From: Tubulanus polymorphus
Taxonomy: Eukaryota > Nemertea > Palaeonemertea > Tubulaniformes > Tubulanidae
Length of the DNA: 64,000 nucleotides
NCBI RefSeq assembly: GCF_964204645.1
Contig: NC_134033.1
Span: forward strand, 10,388,231 to 10,452,230
Direction: 5' to 3'
Below are positions 53,127 through 64,000 of the stretch, piece by piece; the stretch's first letter is position 1, and each line of letters begins with the position of its first letter. The translations under genes and the position numbers were made by a program. A model generated the notes under the pieces. The model was not told the DNA's origin, did not search any database, and worked only from the letters and a program-made list of their open reading frames with translations.

Positions 53127-54300
53127 TGATGTTTTATGTCTATCTATGCCTTTGTCTGCCTATCTATCACAACAGTTTTCGACAAGAGATATGGTCCCTT
53201 CTCATCGCACTTTTCACATAATACGGTGAGAAATTCTTCTTATGTTTCCTGAGTTTTCCTTTGAAGGGATGCATAGACTGTAGAAATAGCAGAATCAGCC
53301 AGAGGGATATGGATTACATACAAGAACAAAGTTGATTGGTGCCGTCTGGAAATTTCCGTCCAAAAACCACGTATCAGCTTCACTGAGTTTTTTTTTTCAA
53401 ACATACGTCTATTGCAAAAATTACGATTCTTGATGTTGTGCTCGCGTTATCATACTTCAGGAACTCTTCCCCGTCCTCTCTGAGATACCATATATCTGTA
53501 ACGAACAGTTCATCATGGTTGCAGGATCTTTCGGATATTTCTTGCATCGAACTCTTTGTATTACTTTCGTGCCTGTGAGTAATCAGCGTGAGGTATTCGG
53601 CTTTGTACATCTGGGTTCTTAAATCTTGAAATTATTTCTGAATGTATTCGGAATTTCTCTCGTATTTTCAGCTCGTTTCTTCATCTGGAATCTTGCTTTT
53701 GTCTTCAATTTCTGTCATATCTTTACAATGACTAAATTCAGCGGTTTCTCTTGGACCAGTGATTTCTTTATTCGTCATTAAGCTACCTTTACAGCCATCA
53801 TTTCTTTTTACACACACGTAGCAGATACTTTCTTCTTTGGTGTTTGCTTTGTATACGAGGAACCACTATAACACAACTTTAGGCTACCTCTGGGGGTTTG
53901 AAGGGAAGTGAGTTTTTGAGGTGGTGGTGAAGTAGTTTTTTGTTACGTGGCAGTGAACAATAAAGTCGTAGCTCTTAGATCTGAATTCGGTCGTTAGATT
54001 CGTTTATTGATTCGTGTATTTCGCATTAGTCCGTCAGAACATCTGGTACTTTCAATTATTTTTGGGAGTGGTCCTTTAAGCACAGAGTTTGATAATAATA
54101 AACTTCATTGTCGAAGAAATATTTCTTTTATGACAAATAATCATGATACATACAAATTATACAGATGACGGAGAACAAAGCATTTAAATAATAGAAATAG
54201 TAAATAATTGAAAAGAGGGAGATTGAAAGTGTAAATTAACTGACTCACGCTTAATTTTGACTTTTAAAAGAAACAAATGAAGGTCATTCATATTACATGA
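53127..54300. other. No gene assigned; one unexplained 76-codon frame
   Basis: On the minus strand, 53380-53610 is open and has cysteine/acidic-rich text (SERSCNHDELFVTDIWYLREDGEEF) that reads like a real protein fragment. I cannot place it and see no clear splice partner. The rest is featureless. Confidence 0.3.
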
Positions 54301-54305
54301 GTTTT

Positions 54306-54578
54306 TTAGAAAACGAACAGTTTTATAAATATTTGGGTTGCAAAAATATTTTGTGGGATGTGTCTCGTTCTTTTGTCCCTACACAAGGGGCAGATTACTA
54401 GTACATAATATTCGTTTTCATCAACATTTAGATCACAGTATTGGCATATTCTTTCATGATAGGGCAAGACAGGACGTAGCAAACGACAAGATTGAACACG
54501 AAAATTATGATTGGAGCACCTAAATCTGGCCACTGATATCCGGATGTGTTTTCTTAAATTTGGATACGGCTCGTACAT
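54306..54578 (-). pseudogene. LINE C-terminal zinc-finger domain
   Basis: LRKHIRISVARFRCSNHNF then RICQYCDLNVDENEYYVLVICPLCRDKR, the C-x2-C...H/C pattern found after the RT in many LINEs. Confidence 0.85.
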
Positions 54579-55293
54579 AATTGATGATTTAAAACTTCGA
54601 CAAAATTTGGCTTAAATTGGAATTATTTAACCAGTTATGCCTGGGTAAATTGATCTTTGAGTCGCTGCTCAATAGAGCCGAAAAACCATTTTTCATTTTC
54701 TATACTCTGGTCATGCCATATCTGTCCATAGCCTAGGTTATTTAATAGATCGCGTGCGTACCCGTGGGTGACTGTATATATCAGCAAGCATAACTTCATA
54801 TAACTTTCGCGTAAGCTTGTTTGGCTTGGATTTTAGTACCTTGGCCAATACTTTAGAATCTCCACCTTATTCTGGATAATTAAGGGGAAAATACCGAGCT
54901 CACCATAGACAAAACGGTCAGGGGTAGTTTGTTTTAACCCTATGATAGATTTGTAAAACTTCATCACAATTCTCTCTAACTTCAATTGTTTTTTAAACCC
55001 CATATTTCACGCCTATAACTCAGGACTGATACAACTAGACTATTGAAAAATTTTAATAACAATTCCGAGTTCATGAGTGGGAAATGCTGTGAGTGCTTCA
55101 GAAAAGCATGGTAAGCTGCACCTCCTTTTTCGGCTTAAGTGTCAACAGCAGCATTGTACTTTCCATTAAAATTAAACATAAGACCTAAATACTTGAACCT
55201 ATTAACGCATTCAATGGCACGCCCGTTTATGTAGAAAATTGGGACCCTTACTGGCAGTTTTACGGAAAATGATGATTTTAGTCTCATCATAAT

Positions 55294-55779
55294 TTATCTG
55301 CTTTCACAATAGTCAGATACATTATTAAGTGCTACCTGCAGACTTGCCTCTGTTTCGCCTAGTATGACAGTATCGTCTGCGTAGAGAAGTATCATTACTT
55401 TTAACAAACCTAAATCAACACCGTCATAGTTATTTGATCTAATACATTCCTCCATATCATTTATAAATAGAGTAAATAATAAAGGCGAGAGACATTCGCC
55501 TTGGCGAACTCCTTTGTTACATTGAAAATGATCAGAGTACGAGTTATTCGACTTAACACATGATTTAGCAAAGGAATACATAGATTTGATGATACGTAGA
55601 CGCTTTCCCTCAATTACATTAGACACGAGTTGTTGGAGCAGTTTTTTTCGGTCGACAAGGTCAGATGCTTTTGAGAAATCCAGAAAGGCTGCAAAAAGCT
55701 TCCGATGTTTAATATAGACAATATGGTTTATAACAGCATTTAGTACAAAAAATCTGCCGAAAACCGGCCTGTGATTCAC
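55294..55779 (-). pseudogene. LINE reverse transcriptase palm (161 codons)
   Basis: AAFLDFSKASDLVDR (first Asp region), KGVRQGECLSPLLFTLFINDMEE, LLYADDTVILGETE (catalytic DD) and LNNVSDYC. Confidence 0.92.
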
Positions 55780-55906
55780 CTATGATAGAAACCACACCAT
55801 GACGATAATCTGTCATTCATGGTTGATGGATGGTAGAGAATAGTTTTCCAAAAACAGATAAAATAGATATTCCCCTATAATTATTGGCTACGTTTCGTGG
55901 CCCACT

Positions 55907-56215
55907 TTAATGTATGGGCACTATATATCTTTGACTCCATGCCTCCGGGTAAAAGCCGCTATCTGAAATAATATTGAATAAAATTGTTATTTGCTGAATA
56001 ATCGTTTGCCCTCCGGCAATGAAAACTTCTCCTTTTAGTCCATCGACCCCAGCAGATTTATTTCTCTTCAACATCTTCATGGCACGTAAGACTTCATTTT
56101 GCCCAATAGCCATATCTAGAGCGTGATTAATTTCTGGTTCTTCGTGGCGTTCAATTCGACTAGCTATTGTCAAGGATATCGAAATTTGAAGCATACAATG
56201 ATCAGTAAAAGGCAA
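55907..56215 (-). pseudogene. LINE reverse transcriptase, N-terminal segment
   Basis: AMKMLKRNKSAGVDGLKGEVFIAGG is the typical KxxKSxGxDG segment. It is out of frame with the palm. Confidence 0.88.
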
Positions 56216-57039
56216 TACGGGATATCGACAAATTCAAGTTCTTGAATTACTCGTTTGATGGCGCTAGTCAGAACCGGAAATTGGAACCTAAATCCGCCAT
56301 GCTCTAGTTCATTTGCAATGAAAATCTCTCGCTTCAAGTTTTTAACGAGCGATATTTTACTTACTATATATCGTCACGCATAATCCTTTAAATATGATAT
56401 CCTACCGCTACGTTGGATATGATAAAACCTCACTGCAAAGGCTAGAAATCACTATAAGTGTCCTAAAATTATCAAAAAACATTTTGCAACTGCTGACGAT
56501 GTAAGGACTGGTTGCCAGGTATCACATGGTGGCAGCACTTGACGGCCCAATTTTGATTGTTGGTTTGAGGCCTGGTACTTTTCATATTTTTATTATGAAT
56601 CTACGAGTTTAGTCCTTCTAAAATCAATTTCATTTCATAATATTATTTCATATTTATCAGTGTAGCCTGCAATAAATTTACCTTAAGAGTCTTAAACTCA
56701 ACAACAAAGTGTTGACACCCGGCACCTGTCATTACTTCCGTTAGCTGCTTGGAGCGTCATCGCTAAATTTGTGATTTTTGGTAGTTTTTTTACATTTCTA
56801 GTGATCTTTAGCGTTCGAATTGAGGTTTTATCGAATTCAACACATTGTCAGGGTATCATACTCAAAGGATTATGCGTGCCGTTGTATAGTAAGTAAAATA
56901 TCGCTAACCAAAAACTTGAAGCGAGAGATTTTTATTGCAAATGAACTAGAACATGGCGGATTTAGGTTCCAAGTTCCGGTTCTGACTAGCGCCATCAAAC
57001 GAGTAATTCAAGAACTTGAATTTGTCGATATCCCGTATT
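56214..57039. mobile_element. Foldback element with ~205-bp inverted arms
   Basis: 56214-56425 is the near-exact complement of 56830-57039 (shared blocks: ACGGGATATCGACAAATTCA, CGTTTGATGGCGCTAGTCAG and others), enclosing about 400 bp without coding capacity. The 86-codon frame at 56820-57080 lies in the right arm and is an artefact. No clear target duplication. Confidence 0.85.
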
Positions 57040-57785
57040 CATCAGAGATATTAAAACATGACAGTGAGTCGACCAAGTGATAATCTACTAGTGCATAATC
57101 GACAACGCTATGGCCCCGAGGTTGGTGGCATGTAGAGTAACTGATGTTTGAATGCCAAAATAAATGCCTGGTCGAATAAATCTATATTTGTTGATTGTAT
57201 GTCCACGTATGTTCGGTTTCAAAGCTGAATCACATTTGACGTTTACACATTGGTTGCATATTAGGTTCGAATCTGTCAATGCATTTTATTCTATGTAACA
57301 GTATTTCAATTAACTACGATTCTCATCGTCCTAGTGAATGGCTTTGCAGAAAACCGTCATCGCTGCTTTGCAGCTATATTTTGATATCCATGTTCTGATA
57401 AAACATCTATGTTTTCTATCGGTAGGCGTCGATTTTCAAGTGTAATCACGAGACAATGTGACGTCATAGTGATCTGACGTTCTCCGTCCTGTAGAACATA
57501 ACCGTCACAGTCAGTAGGAACAAACATTAAGAAACCTTGTTTTCTTTTCACTATTATATCATGCCAGTTGTAAGCGTATATGTTACTACAGTAACCGGTC
57601 CTCCTGATGTTACCAGACTAACAACTGAACGACCATAATTTCCCACACCAGCAGGACAATACGGACCATAGCGTTTGACGTTTGCACCCTTTGATTAGTG
57701 CGCTGAAAAAGAATATCAGCGAAAATCCCAAGTATCCCAAGTATAGTTGAATGAAGCCTTTTTATCCTCCGTGTCCACTGTAGAT
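57040..57785. other. No gene recognised
   Basis: Three 63-64-codon frames on the minus strand have no recognisable features. No repeats stand out. Confidence 0.4.
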
Positions 57786-57788
57786 ATT

Positions 57789-57999
57789 CGAAGAAGTCCC
57801 ACAATTCGAATGGATCATTCCACTTGATTATGGCTGTTGGTCAACAGCCGAAACGTTGTGGTTCCACCTGATTATGGCTGTTAGTCAACAGTCGAAACGT
57901 TGTGGTTCCACCTGATTCTGTTAGTCAACAGTCGAAACGTTGTGGTTTCGTTTTAATAGATTATATCTTTTAGAAATTCCAATTGTGGGACTTCGTCGA
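57789..57999. repeat. 44-bp tandem repeat flanked by inverted arms, hammerhead-like units
   Basis: CGAAGAAGTCCCACAATT (57789-57806) and its complement (57981-57998) flank nearly three copies of a 44-bp unit (57815-57950). Each unit contains a GGCTGTT..AACAGCC stem followed by GAAACGTTG. The arrangement recalls ribozyme-bearing ends of some retroelements (Penelope-like), without a complete consensus core. Confidence 0.6.
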
Positions 58000-58011
58000 T
58001 TATCAGTGGTA

Positions 58012-58185
58012 GTATACATTGTACGTAACTATTATATATAGAAAATAGTTATGATAGTAAACAAGCATGAACTTCTGCAACTAGTGCTTCTATCATCAGT
58101 ATACATTGTACGTAACTATTATATATAGAAAATAGTTATGATAGTAAACAAGCATGAACTTCTGCAACTAGTGCTTCTATCATCA
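58012..58185. repeat. Perfect 87-bp tandem duplication
   Basis: Two copies (58012-58098 and 58099-58185) appear identical, implying a recent duplication. Non-coding. Confidence 0.92.
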
Positions 58186-58562
58186 AATGAGTAAACAGGT
58201 AGTAATATGTAGGTTAAGTGATTTTATTAGAAATTACAAGCTTTCGCTGCTAGTGCACACAATAGCTTCATCATGCGTCATTTTCCTTGAAGCTTTACTC
58301 ATTGCATTATGAACTAAAGCTTGCAATTTCTAGTCAAATGAAGCTAGCCTTCGCAGTACTATTTGTCTTCAGGATTACTGATTTCACACCATAGAGGTCA
58401 ACACGGTTCATTTACAAATCGCTCCTCGTCAAACTCATCTGAGTTCGTGCATTTTTCAGATCAAAGAACAGAAACCAGACAAAAAGATGCTTCTTTATTT
58501 AGAATTTTATAGAATATATTTTATTTTGCTCTAACGAAATTCGCAATAATACAATCGAGATT
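58186..58562. other. 3' flank of the serine protease gene
   Basis: An AATAAA on the minus strand near 58520 is a plausible polyadenylation signal. Otherwise nothing is seen. Confidence 0.5.
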
Positions 58563-61500
58563 TTAGTTATTGGCGATTTTCTCATTGATCCAATCAACGA
58601 ATTTGATGACGTTTGTATAAACTCCTGGTTTACCCCGCTGGGCGCAACCGTAGCCCCAGGAGACGACCCCCTTCAGCTCATAGCGTCCGTTCACTTCGCA
58701 CACGTATGGTCCGCCGCTATCACCCTACAAAATCATTAACACGAAAAACTACGTGATCGTCTGCTAAAATCGGTTAAAAACAAGGGAACTAATTTTCGAA
58801 TTTATTGGACGCCTTGTAAAATGACATATATAAATATAACACAAAATATAATTTCAACCAAAATTCATTCCTGGAAATATATGAGAATTCATTAAATAGA
58901 AAATGAAATTTGATTAATTAGAAAATAAACGCCAAAATATGTATGCATATTTTTCGACCTCGATATTAATGTCGGCACACCGACGGACACACTTCACCTC
59001 AGAAAACGCATAGTAGTTACTATTGTATTAAATGGATTATCATTGTGTTTTACGGCGGCAAAAATAGAGCAGCACCAGCTTCACTCACCTGACAGGAATC
59101 GTGACCTCCAGCTACATAACCTCCACATATCATATATTCAGTGATACGTCCGTAGTTGTACCTGTTGCATTTATCTCTGGCTATAACTGGTAATAAAGCC
59201 TGTTTCAAATTACCGTGATTACTCGTTCCTAGAAAATTAGACAGTTTATAAATAAAATCGGTTAAGATTATTGAAAATTTTTTGCTTTATGGATGTGATA
59301 CAGTTTGATATTTAGCAAAATTATTGAGAATTTAGCTTTCATCAAATACAGTTTGATATTCAACCAAAATTATTGAGTATCGAGCTTCCATCAAATGAAG
59401 TTTCACATTTAACTGAAATTTTGAGTATTGATTCCGAAACATCATGTATTGTAATTTTAGATTTTGATTGCTGATGAATACATTTCGTTTTCATGTTGAG
59501 GGTTTTACCTTTCGTAGATCCCCAGCCGGTAGCGTAACATTTCTGTCCGTCGTACACGTCCGACGATGGTAAACAAGCAGGCCAAACTCGATCAGTCAGT
59601 TTTGCCGGCCGTTCCAGTTTCAATAAAGTGATGTCTCGATTCGTTCGACTTTTGTCGTAAAGTTCATGGGCGAAAACCTTGGCCACTTGAATTACTTGTC
59701 TGTCCGATTCGCGGCGTGTATGCATGCCTAAACCGACTTGATAGTATTTCGGGTTAGCGCCGCTAAAATGTAAGAATTCATGAAATAACAACAGGGATAG
59801 AAAAGCTACCCTTATAGGTCATCCAAAAACGATGTCGTGTTTCCCATTGCAATTGTTTCTCAAAGGCGACGAGGGAGGCATATTATTATAATAAACCTTG
59901 AAATGAAATATTTAGAGGAGGATTAAAGGAGATCGTCAGCGAGTCAGCTTTTTATTTTTGTTAACCCACTAAGGTATAAAATGCAGTTAAGATGGTATGA
60001 AGGATCGAAGTCACCACATACCAGAACAGATGGTAGTTGATATTTTAGTAAAGTAAAGTTTGCAGTTTCCAGCCCGATAAACACGTATTTCGATCACCTG
60101 ATTTATTTGATAACATTTTCTCGTATCTCCAAGCAAAATAAGGAAATAGATGATACGAACACAAATTTATTGATACGGGCGAGAGTATTCTATTAACTAG
60201 CATGAATTCTCACACTAAGACGCGGTAGTACTCATTGTATTTTTTTTACCCGATTTTCGTCAGTGGTTTTTCCGACGCACGCAGTGATGAGAAACACACG
60301 GTTTCATTTTTGAATGGCCTAATTTCACGATTAATTCGTTTAGTGCGTATTTATTTTTGCTAATTTTGTCGCTATGAAAATGTGTTTAATGTGGCGAAAA
60401 GTAATGTTTCGAGAAGGTATAAAAATACCCTCGGTCCCCTTTCTAGCCCCATCTCTCACCTCCTCTCTCTCTCTTCCTCGTATCTCCTTCTCTTTCCCTA
60501 CCCTGCCATCCTCATCTTTATTGTCCTCTTTCCCCTCCCTCTCTACGTCTCTATTTTCCTTCCTTCTCTCACTATGCCTCTCTCCCCCAGACACTAGTAC
60601 AACTTACATGCCGATGCAATGAGCAGCGGTCACTACCCATTGAGGATGAATGAGAGTTCCTCCACAACCTACTCCATACATACGAACCATCCAAGGCCAA
60701 CTGCCCGGTCGAGCTTCCCTGCCACCGACAATTCGAAATCCGTCTAAACCATTTCCTAGAAACGGTTTGATCTTCTGCACGCCGCATTTACCGTTCCCGG
60801 GAATAATCGGTTCGTTCGTTATCGGAGCAGGAGTTGTAGCTGATAATAGAGAGAGGTAGATTTGAGTTTTTTAGACTCAAAAATGTATACAAATTTAAAA
60901 TTTACTAAAATAGATTGTACCCGTTCTATGAATACAACTCGTTGTATGTATTTCATTAAACTTGACGCTGATTTCTGCAGAGAGAGTTCGTGCTTTATTC
61001 TAATTCTCGATTTTAATTCTTGAGAGAATTTCATTTCAATTTGAATCCTTGAAATCTATTTGATTTAATTCAATTCCATTAGAAGATCGCACAATAGACA
61101 TGATACCAGTGCCTTGCAATTAGTAAAGGTTCCTATTATTTCACTTACTTAGGTCCGGTCCTCCTACAAACTGGTATTTGATACGGAAGCCCTTTGCGTT
61201 GGAACGTTTGGCTGTTACTGCCAGGTAAACGTCTCTGGCGTCTTTGATGCGCATTGTCGGTCCTTTATCGCCACAATAATACATATATCGGGACCAGGAA
61301 CCTGAAAGCTTCTTATAGGTTATTTTCAATACATCATCGTTCATACGGCAACTGAAACAAAATAACAATGTTTATATCAATAAAATAAGTTGGATGAGTT
61401 GTGTTAAACCTAAATTAGTTCCTTTCCTTTTAATCAGAAATGCTTCCAAATTTAATTAAATTAGTTCATCAACTTTGAACTGGATTTTTCCACCTCCCAA

Positions 61501-62005
61501 TCCATATATTATCATAACACCCACAAAATATACAATATTATCCTTCTTCTACTCAAATATGAGTATGGTTTTCATAAATAATTGATTCATTTAAGAGAAA
61601 AGTTCATTCATTTTTAATTGAAATGTAGAAGAAATTGGATGCGGACGACCAACCATCTACTAGCGAACCTTGCGGATCCTCGCCTGCCATACGTGGAATC
61701 CTCGATTGTCACAGTAGCACTGCGGGTCCCCATAATTGTCAACACGGTTCGTAAATGATAAACACTACGTTGTTTTAAGTGGCCCTCGATATCCCAGATG
61801 GGGAGGGCCACGTGTCCTACTCACTCGTAAGATGCATATTGTTTCGGTATATCAAATTCTTTCGTTTCGATGACGACGTCATATCCGCTCGGCACGTTCA
61901 GCCACCAGTTACATCCTCCGCTTGGTAAATTTACCCTGCCGTAGTTTCTATGTGAGTCGATGGTGGCGCTGTGTTGGCTGAGAGATTTGCCACATTCAAA
62001 ATACT
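58563..62005 (-). CDS. CUB-domain trypsin-like serine protease, 5' end missing (390 aa seen)
   Basis: Secreted protease. Exons: 61825-62005, 61149-61351, 60608-60839, 59509-59762, 59089-59228, 58563-58724; all GT-AG, all phases agree. The CUB domain comes first ([12 protein letters not shown] ... [17 protein letters not shown] ... CRMNDDVLK ... YYCGDKGP ... GFRIKYQF), then a short [10 protein letters not shown] linker. The trypsin domain follows: [15 protein letters not shown], catalytic His in TAAHC, Asp in NRDITLLKL, Ser in SCQGDSGGP. Asp six residues before the catalytic Ser (HDSCQGDSGG) predicts trypsin-like cleavage after Lys/Arg. The signal-peptide exon must lie upstream, beyond the LINE at 62.2-64 kb. 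Role (digestive, immune or developmental) cannot be told. Confidence 0.93.
60440..60595. repeat. Pyrimidine-rich low-complexity stretch
   Basis: CTCT/TTCC-rich on the plus strand, about 150 bp, in the intron upstream of the exon at 59509-59762. The frames on both strands here are compositional. Confidence 0.85.
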
Positions 62006-62189
62006 CTGTACGTTCAAACGTAAAAAAACGTGATTATTTACAAAAATCTTAAGCATTTGATTCAAATATTCTATCTAAATCGTCATTGGGTCCGAGTTGT
62101 TAGATTGACTATAGAATTGCCGGTTTTAATTATTATTATTTATTTTTCCATTTTGAATTATAATAATCGTACAAAGTAATACAAATACA

Positions 62190-64000
62190 AAAATTCAAGA
62201 TGGAGGGACTAATGAAGAAACCTGTTAAGGTTTATATGATATTCATGCCACCCTCGTACACCCAATCACACTCTCTTTCACACTACATTCACACTGAAAA
62301 TATTTAAGTGCCAGATGGCAGAGACTGGCAAGGTTATCGAAACATTAATTGAGAAGATACTGTTTGAGAGCACGTTTAAAAACTGGAGGGGATACTGATC
62401 CAATGATCTTCAGTGAGTAAGGTAAGTTATTCCAAGTTAAAGGGGCTGATACTTTTAATGAAAATTTCTTTCGATTGGTACTAAATTGTTCTACTTTGAA
62501 TGCATGACGGTTTCGAGTATGATGATGGTGAAAGTCGGAATTTAATGAAAAATAATCTGAAAACGAGTTAGGCAGTAGTGAATTCTTATATTTAAATATG
62601 AAAAAGCACAATTGAAATTTCGTCATTGCTCGAAAAGTAAGGATACCTAAGTTTTTGAAGATGGGGGCTGTATGGTCAAAGAAGGTAACCTTCGATATTA
62701 CCCTGATCGCACGCTTTTGAAGTAGGATTATTGGCCTGATTCTCGATTCGTAGTTATTGCCCCAGATAAAATTGCAGTATTGGAGATACGGGTAAACAAA
62801 ACTATAGTATAAGGTTTTCATCACTAAAACTGGCAATCGTCTTTTAACTCTATTCAAAACACCAATACTACGTGAGATCTTTTTACAGACAAATGATTTG
62901 TGGTCAGACCACGTCAGTTTACTATCAATATATAAACCAAGAAATTTTGTGGAATGAACTTGCTTTATTGGGACATAACATTTTTCAAGGTTAAGAGACA
63001 ATTTATTAACTTGAAACCACATTCGAAGTTTGATGAGTTCATTGTTTATCAGTTGGAATATCTTCTTATGATCTTTTGAATAAGCGAAGCATGTTGTGTC
63101 ATCTGCAAAAAGGGTGAAGTCAAGAATTTTTGAAGCATTGACACAATCATTTATGAATAATAGATATAAAAGAGGACCGAGAATAGAACCTTGGGGAACT
63201 CCGATAGTTATACCCCTTCTTGACGAGTTAATACCATTAAAACAAACAATTTGACTACGATCAGACAGGTAACTTTCGAACCATTTGAGAGGTAAACCCC
63301 GAATACCATAGTGATCTAATTTACCGAGCAGAATTGTGTGGTTGACCGTGTCGAATGCCTTCTTTAGGTCTAAGAAAATGCCTATGGCTGAATATTTTCT
63401 ATCGAGGTATGATGTTAGGGTGTCTGTTACTTTGGCAAGAGCAAGTGCTGTGGAATGATTTGATCGAAAACCGAATTGATTTGAAGAAATAACGTTATGT
63501 TTATTGAGAAAGGAGGATAATCTGTTAAAGACCAGCTTTTCTAAAATCTTTGAAAATACCGGAAGAATAGAGATTGGACGATAATTATTGAAATTTTCAG
63601 AATCTCCTGATTTAAATAACGGGTAAACTTTGGCTTGTTTCATGTCAAACGGAACAATACCATTATAGAAGCTACAATTAAATATATGCGATAAAGGAGC
63701 ATTTATTAGATCTATTGTGTCTTTAAGTAAAGATGTACTAATACCATCCAACCCTGCACTTTTTTCGGATAAAAATTTCTAACTATAGATTCAATTTCAC
63801 AAGGATTAGTAGGAAACATAAAGAAATTTTCGTTAGTACGATTTTTCAGATAATATGTGTAGTTGTGACCAGGGAAATCAGGTATAGTCTCAGAAATTTG
63901 TGAGCCTATTTTAGAAAAGAAATCGTTAAACCCACACGCAATGCGATAGTCGCCTTTGAATTCCTGGTTATTTTGTTTAAGAACACTAGGTAAAATAGGA
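62190..64000 (-). mobile_element. CR1/L2-like LINE, 3' part, running out of the window
   Basis: It carries a 468-codon reverse-transcriptase frame (next entry), then a 3' UTR to about 62190. Upstream of 63751 homologous coding continues in another frame to the window end. It sits in the 5' intron of the serine protease gene and belongs to the same broad clade as the 28.3-30.6 kb LINE but a different family. Confidence 0.9.
62345..63751 (-). pseudogene. LINE reverse transcriptase (468 codons, open)
   Basis: Complete RT core: NYRPISILPVFSKILEKL, FGFRSNHSTALALAKV, FLDLKKAFDTVNH (Asp), IGVPQGSILGPLLYLLFIND, FADDTTCFAYSK (DD) and NKLSLNLEK; then YPYLQYCNFIWG, LLQKRAIRVIS and the NNLPYSL tail. The frame is undisturbed from motif 0 to the end; disruption occurs just upstream of 63751, so the whole element is probably inactive but young. 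Confidence 0.92.

Larger units (their letters stand above)
54306..56213 (-). mobile_element. Second LINE type, broken, ending at a foldback element
   Basis: Reverse-transcriptase pieces followed by a C-terminal zinc-finger domain, all on the minus strand, with frame breaks between 54580-55290 and 55780-55906. It differs from the CR1-like LINEs in this window (for example LYADDTVILGETEASLQVALN). The coding trace stops exactly where the foldback element begins. Confidence 0.85.

Noticed and set aside
61614-61811. 65-codon frame in the serine protease intron
   Set aside because: No domain; located between two phase-compatible exons, so intronic.
1-64000. CRISPR array, bacterial operon or riboswitch
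   Set aside because: No regularly spaced identical repeats with unique spacers; the gene structure is eukaryotic throughout except the intronless Polinton.

Overview
This is a stretch of animal nuclear genome, most likely from a marine invertebrate. I infer this from spliced genes with GT-AG introns, a gamma-glutamyl hydrolase, an SLC16-type transporter, a CUB/trypsin protease and a thrombospondin type-1 (TSP1) protein, set among abundant LINEs, tRNA-derived SINEs, MITEs and a Copia element. I cannot name the species. Exon models were made by hand: splice sites were chosen so that every junction keeps phase and each summed coding length divides by three.

Layout. 1-7 kb: mostly unassigned DNA with a 0.6 kb purine-rich minisatellite and a decayed Polinton fragment (4.4-5.6 kb). 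7.1-9.2 kb: dead inverted-repeat DNA transposon carrying a Ulp1-like protease and PHD-finger relic. 9.2-10.1 kb: low-complexity repeats and a large palindrome. 10.35-13.97 kb (-): gamma-glutamyl hydrolase, 11 exons. 14.4-23.7 kb: broken copies of one LINE, one of them split by a young but defective Copia element (18559-23184). 24.99-26.95 kb (-): SLC16-like transporter. 27.24-27.79 kb: a 553-bp internally deleted Polinton. 28.0-30.6 kb: LINE. 30.6-32.7 kb: MITE and SINE material. 32682-49126: a structurally complete 16,445-bp Polinton/Maverick. 49.5-53.1 kb (+): TSP1 gene. 54.3-57.0 kb: LINE abutting a foldback element. 58.6-62.0 kb (-): CUB-trypsin serine protease, 5' end missing. 62.2-64 kb: another LINE running out of the window.

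The Polinton is the centrepiece. It has identical 120-bp terminal inverted repeats, AG...CT termini and a perfect 6-bp target duplication. It encodes a protein-primed DNA polymerase B, an integrase with a chromodomain, a packaging ATPase, a predicted double-jelly-roll major capsid protein and a predicted penton-like minor capsid protein, plus a set of small membrane and structural proteins. Three things stand out. (1) PolB carries an intein with a LAGLIDADG endonuclease, inserted inside catalytic motif C. (2) Nearly every gene starts in the same T-rich...ATAAATG motif, resembling poxvirus-type late promoters. (3) A zinc-ribbon protein resembles the viral late transcription factor VLTF3. Together these suggest, by inference, a self-contained viral late-transcription programme in an animal Polinton. 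Two reading-frame breaks (PolB/intein end; 38.3 kb) suggest the copy is newly dead or that the assembly has indels. Two other traces of the group, a decayed internal fragment at 4.4 kb and the 553-bp miniature, show repeated invasion of this region.
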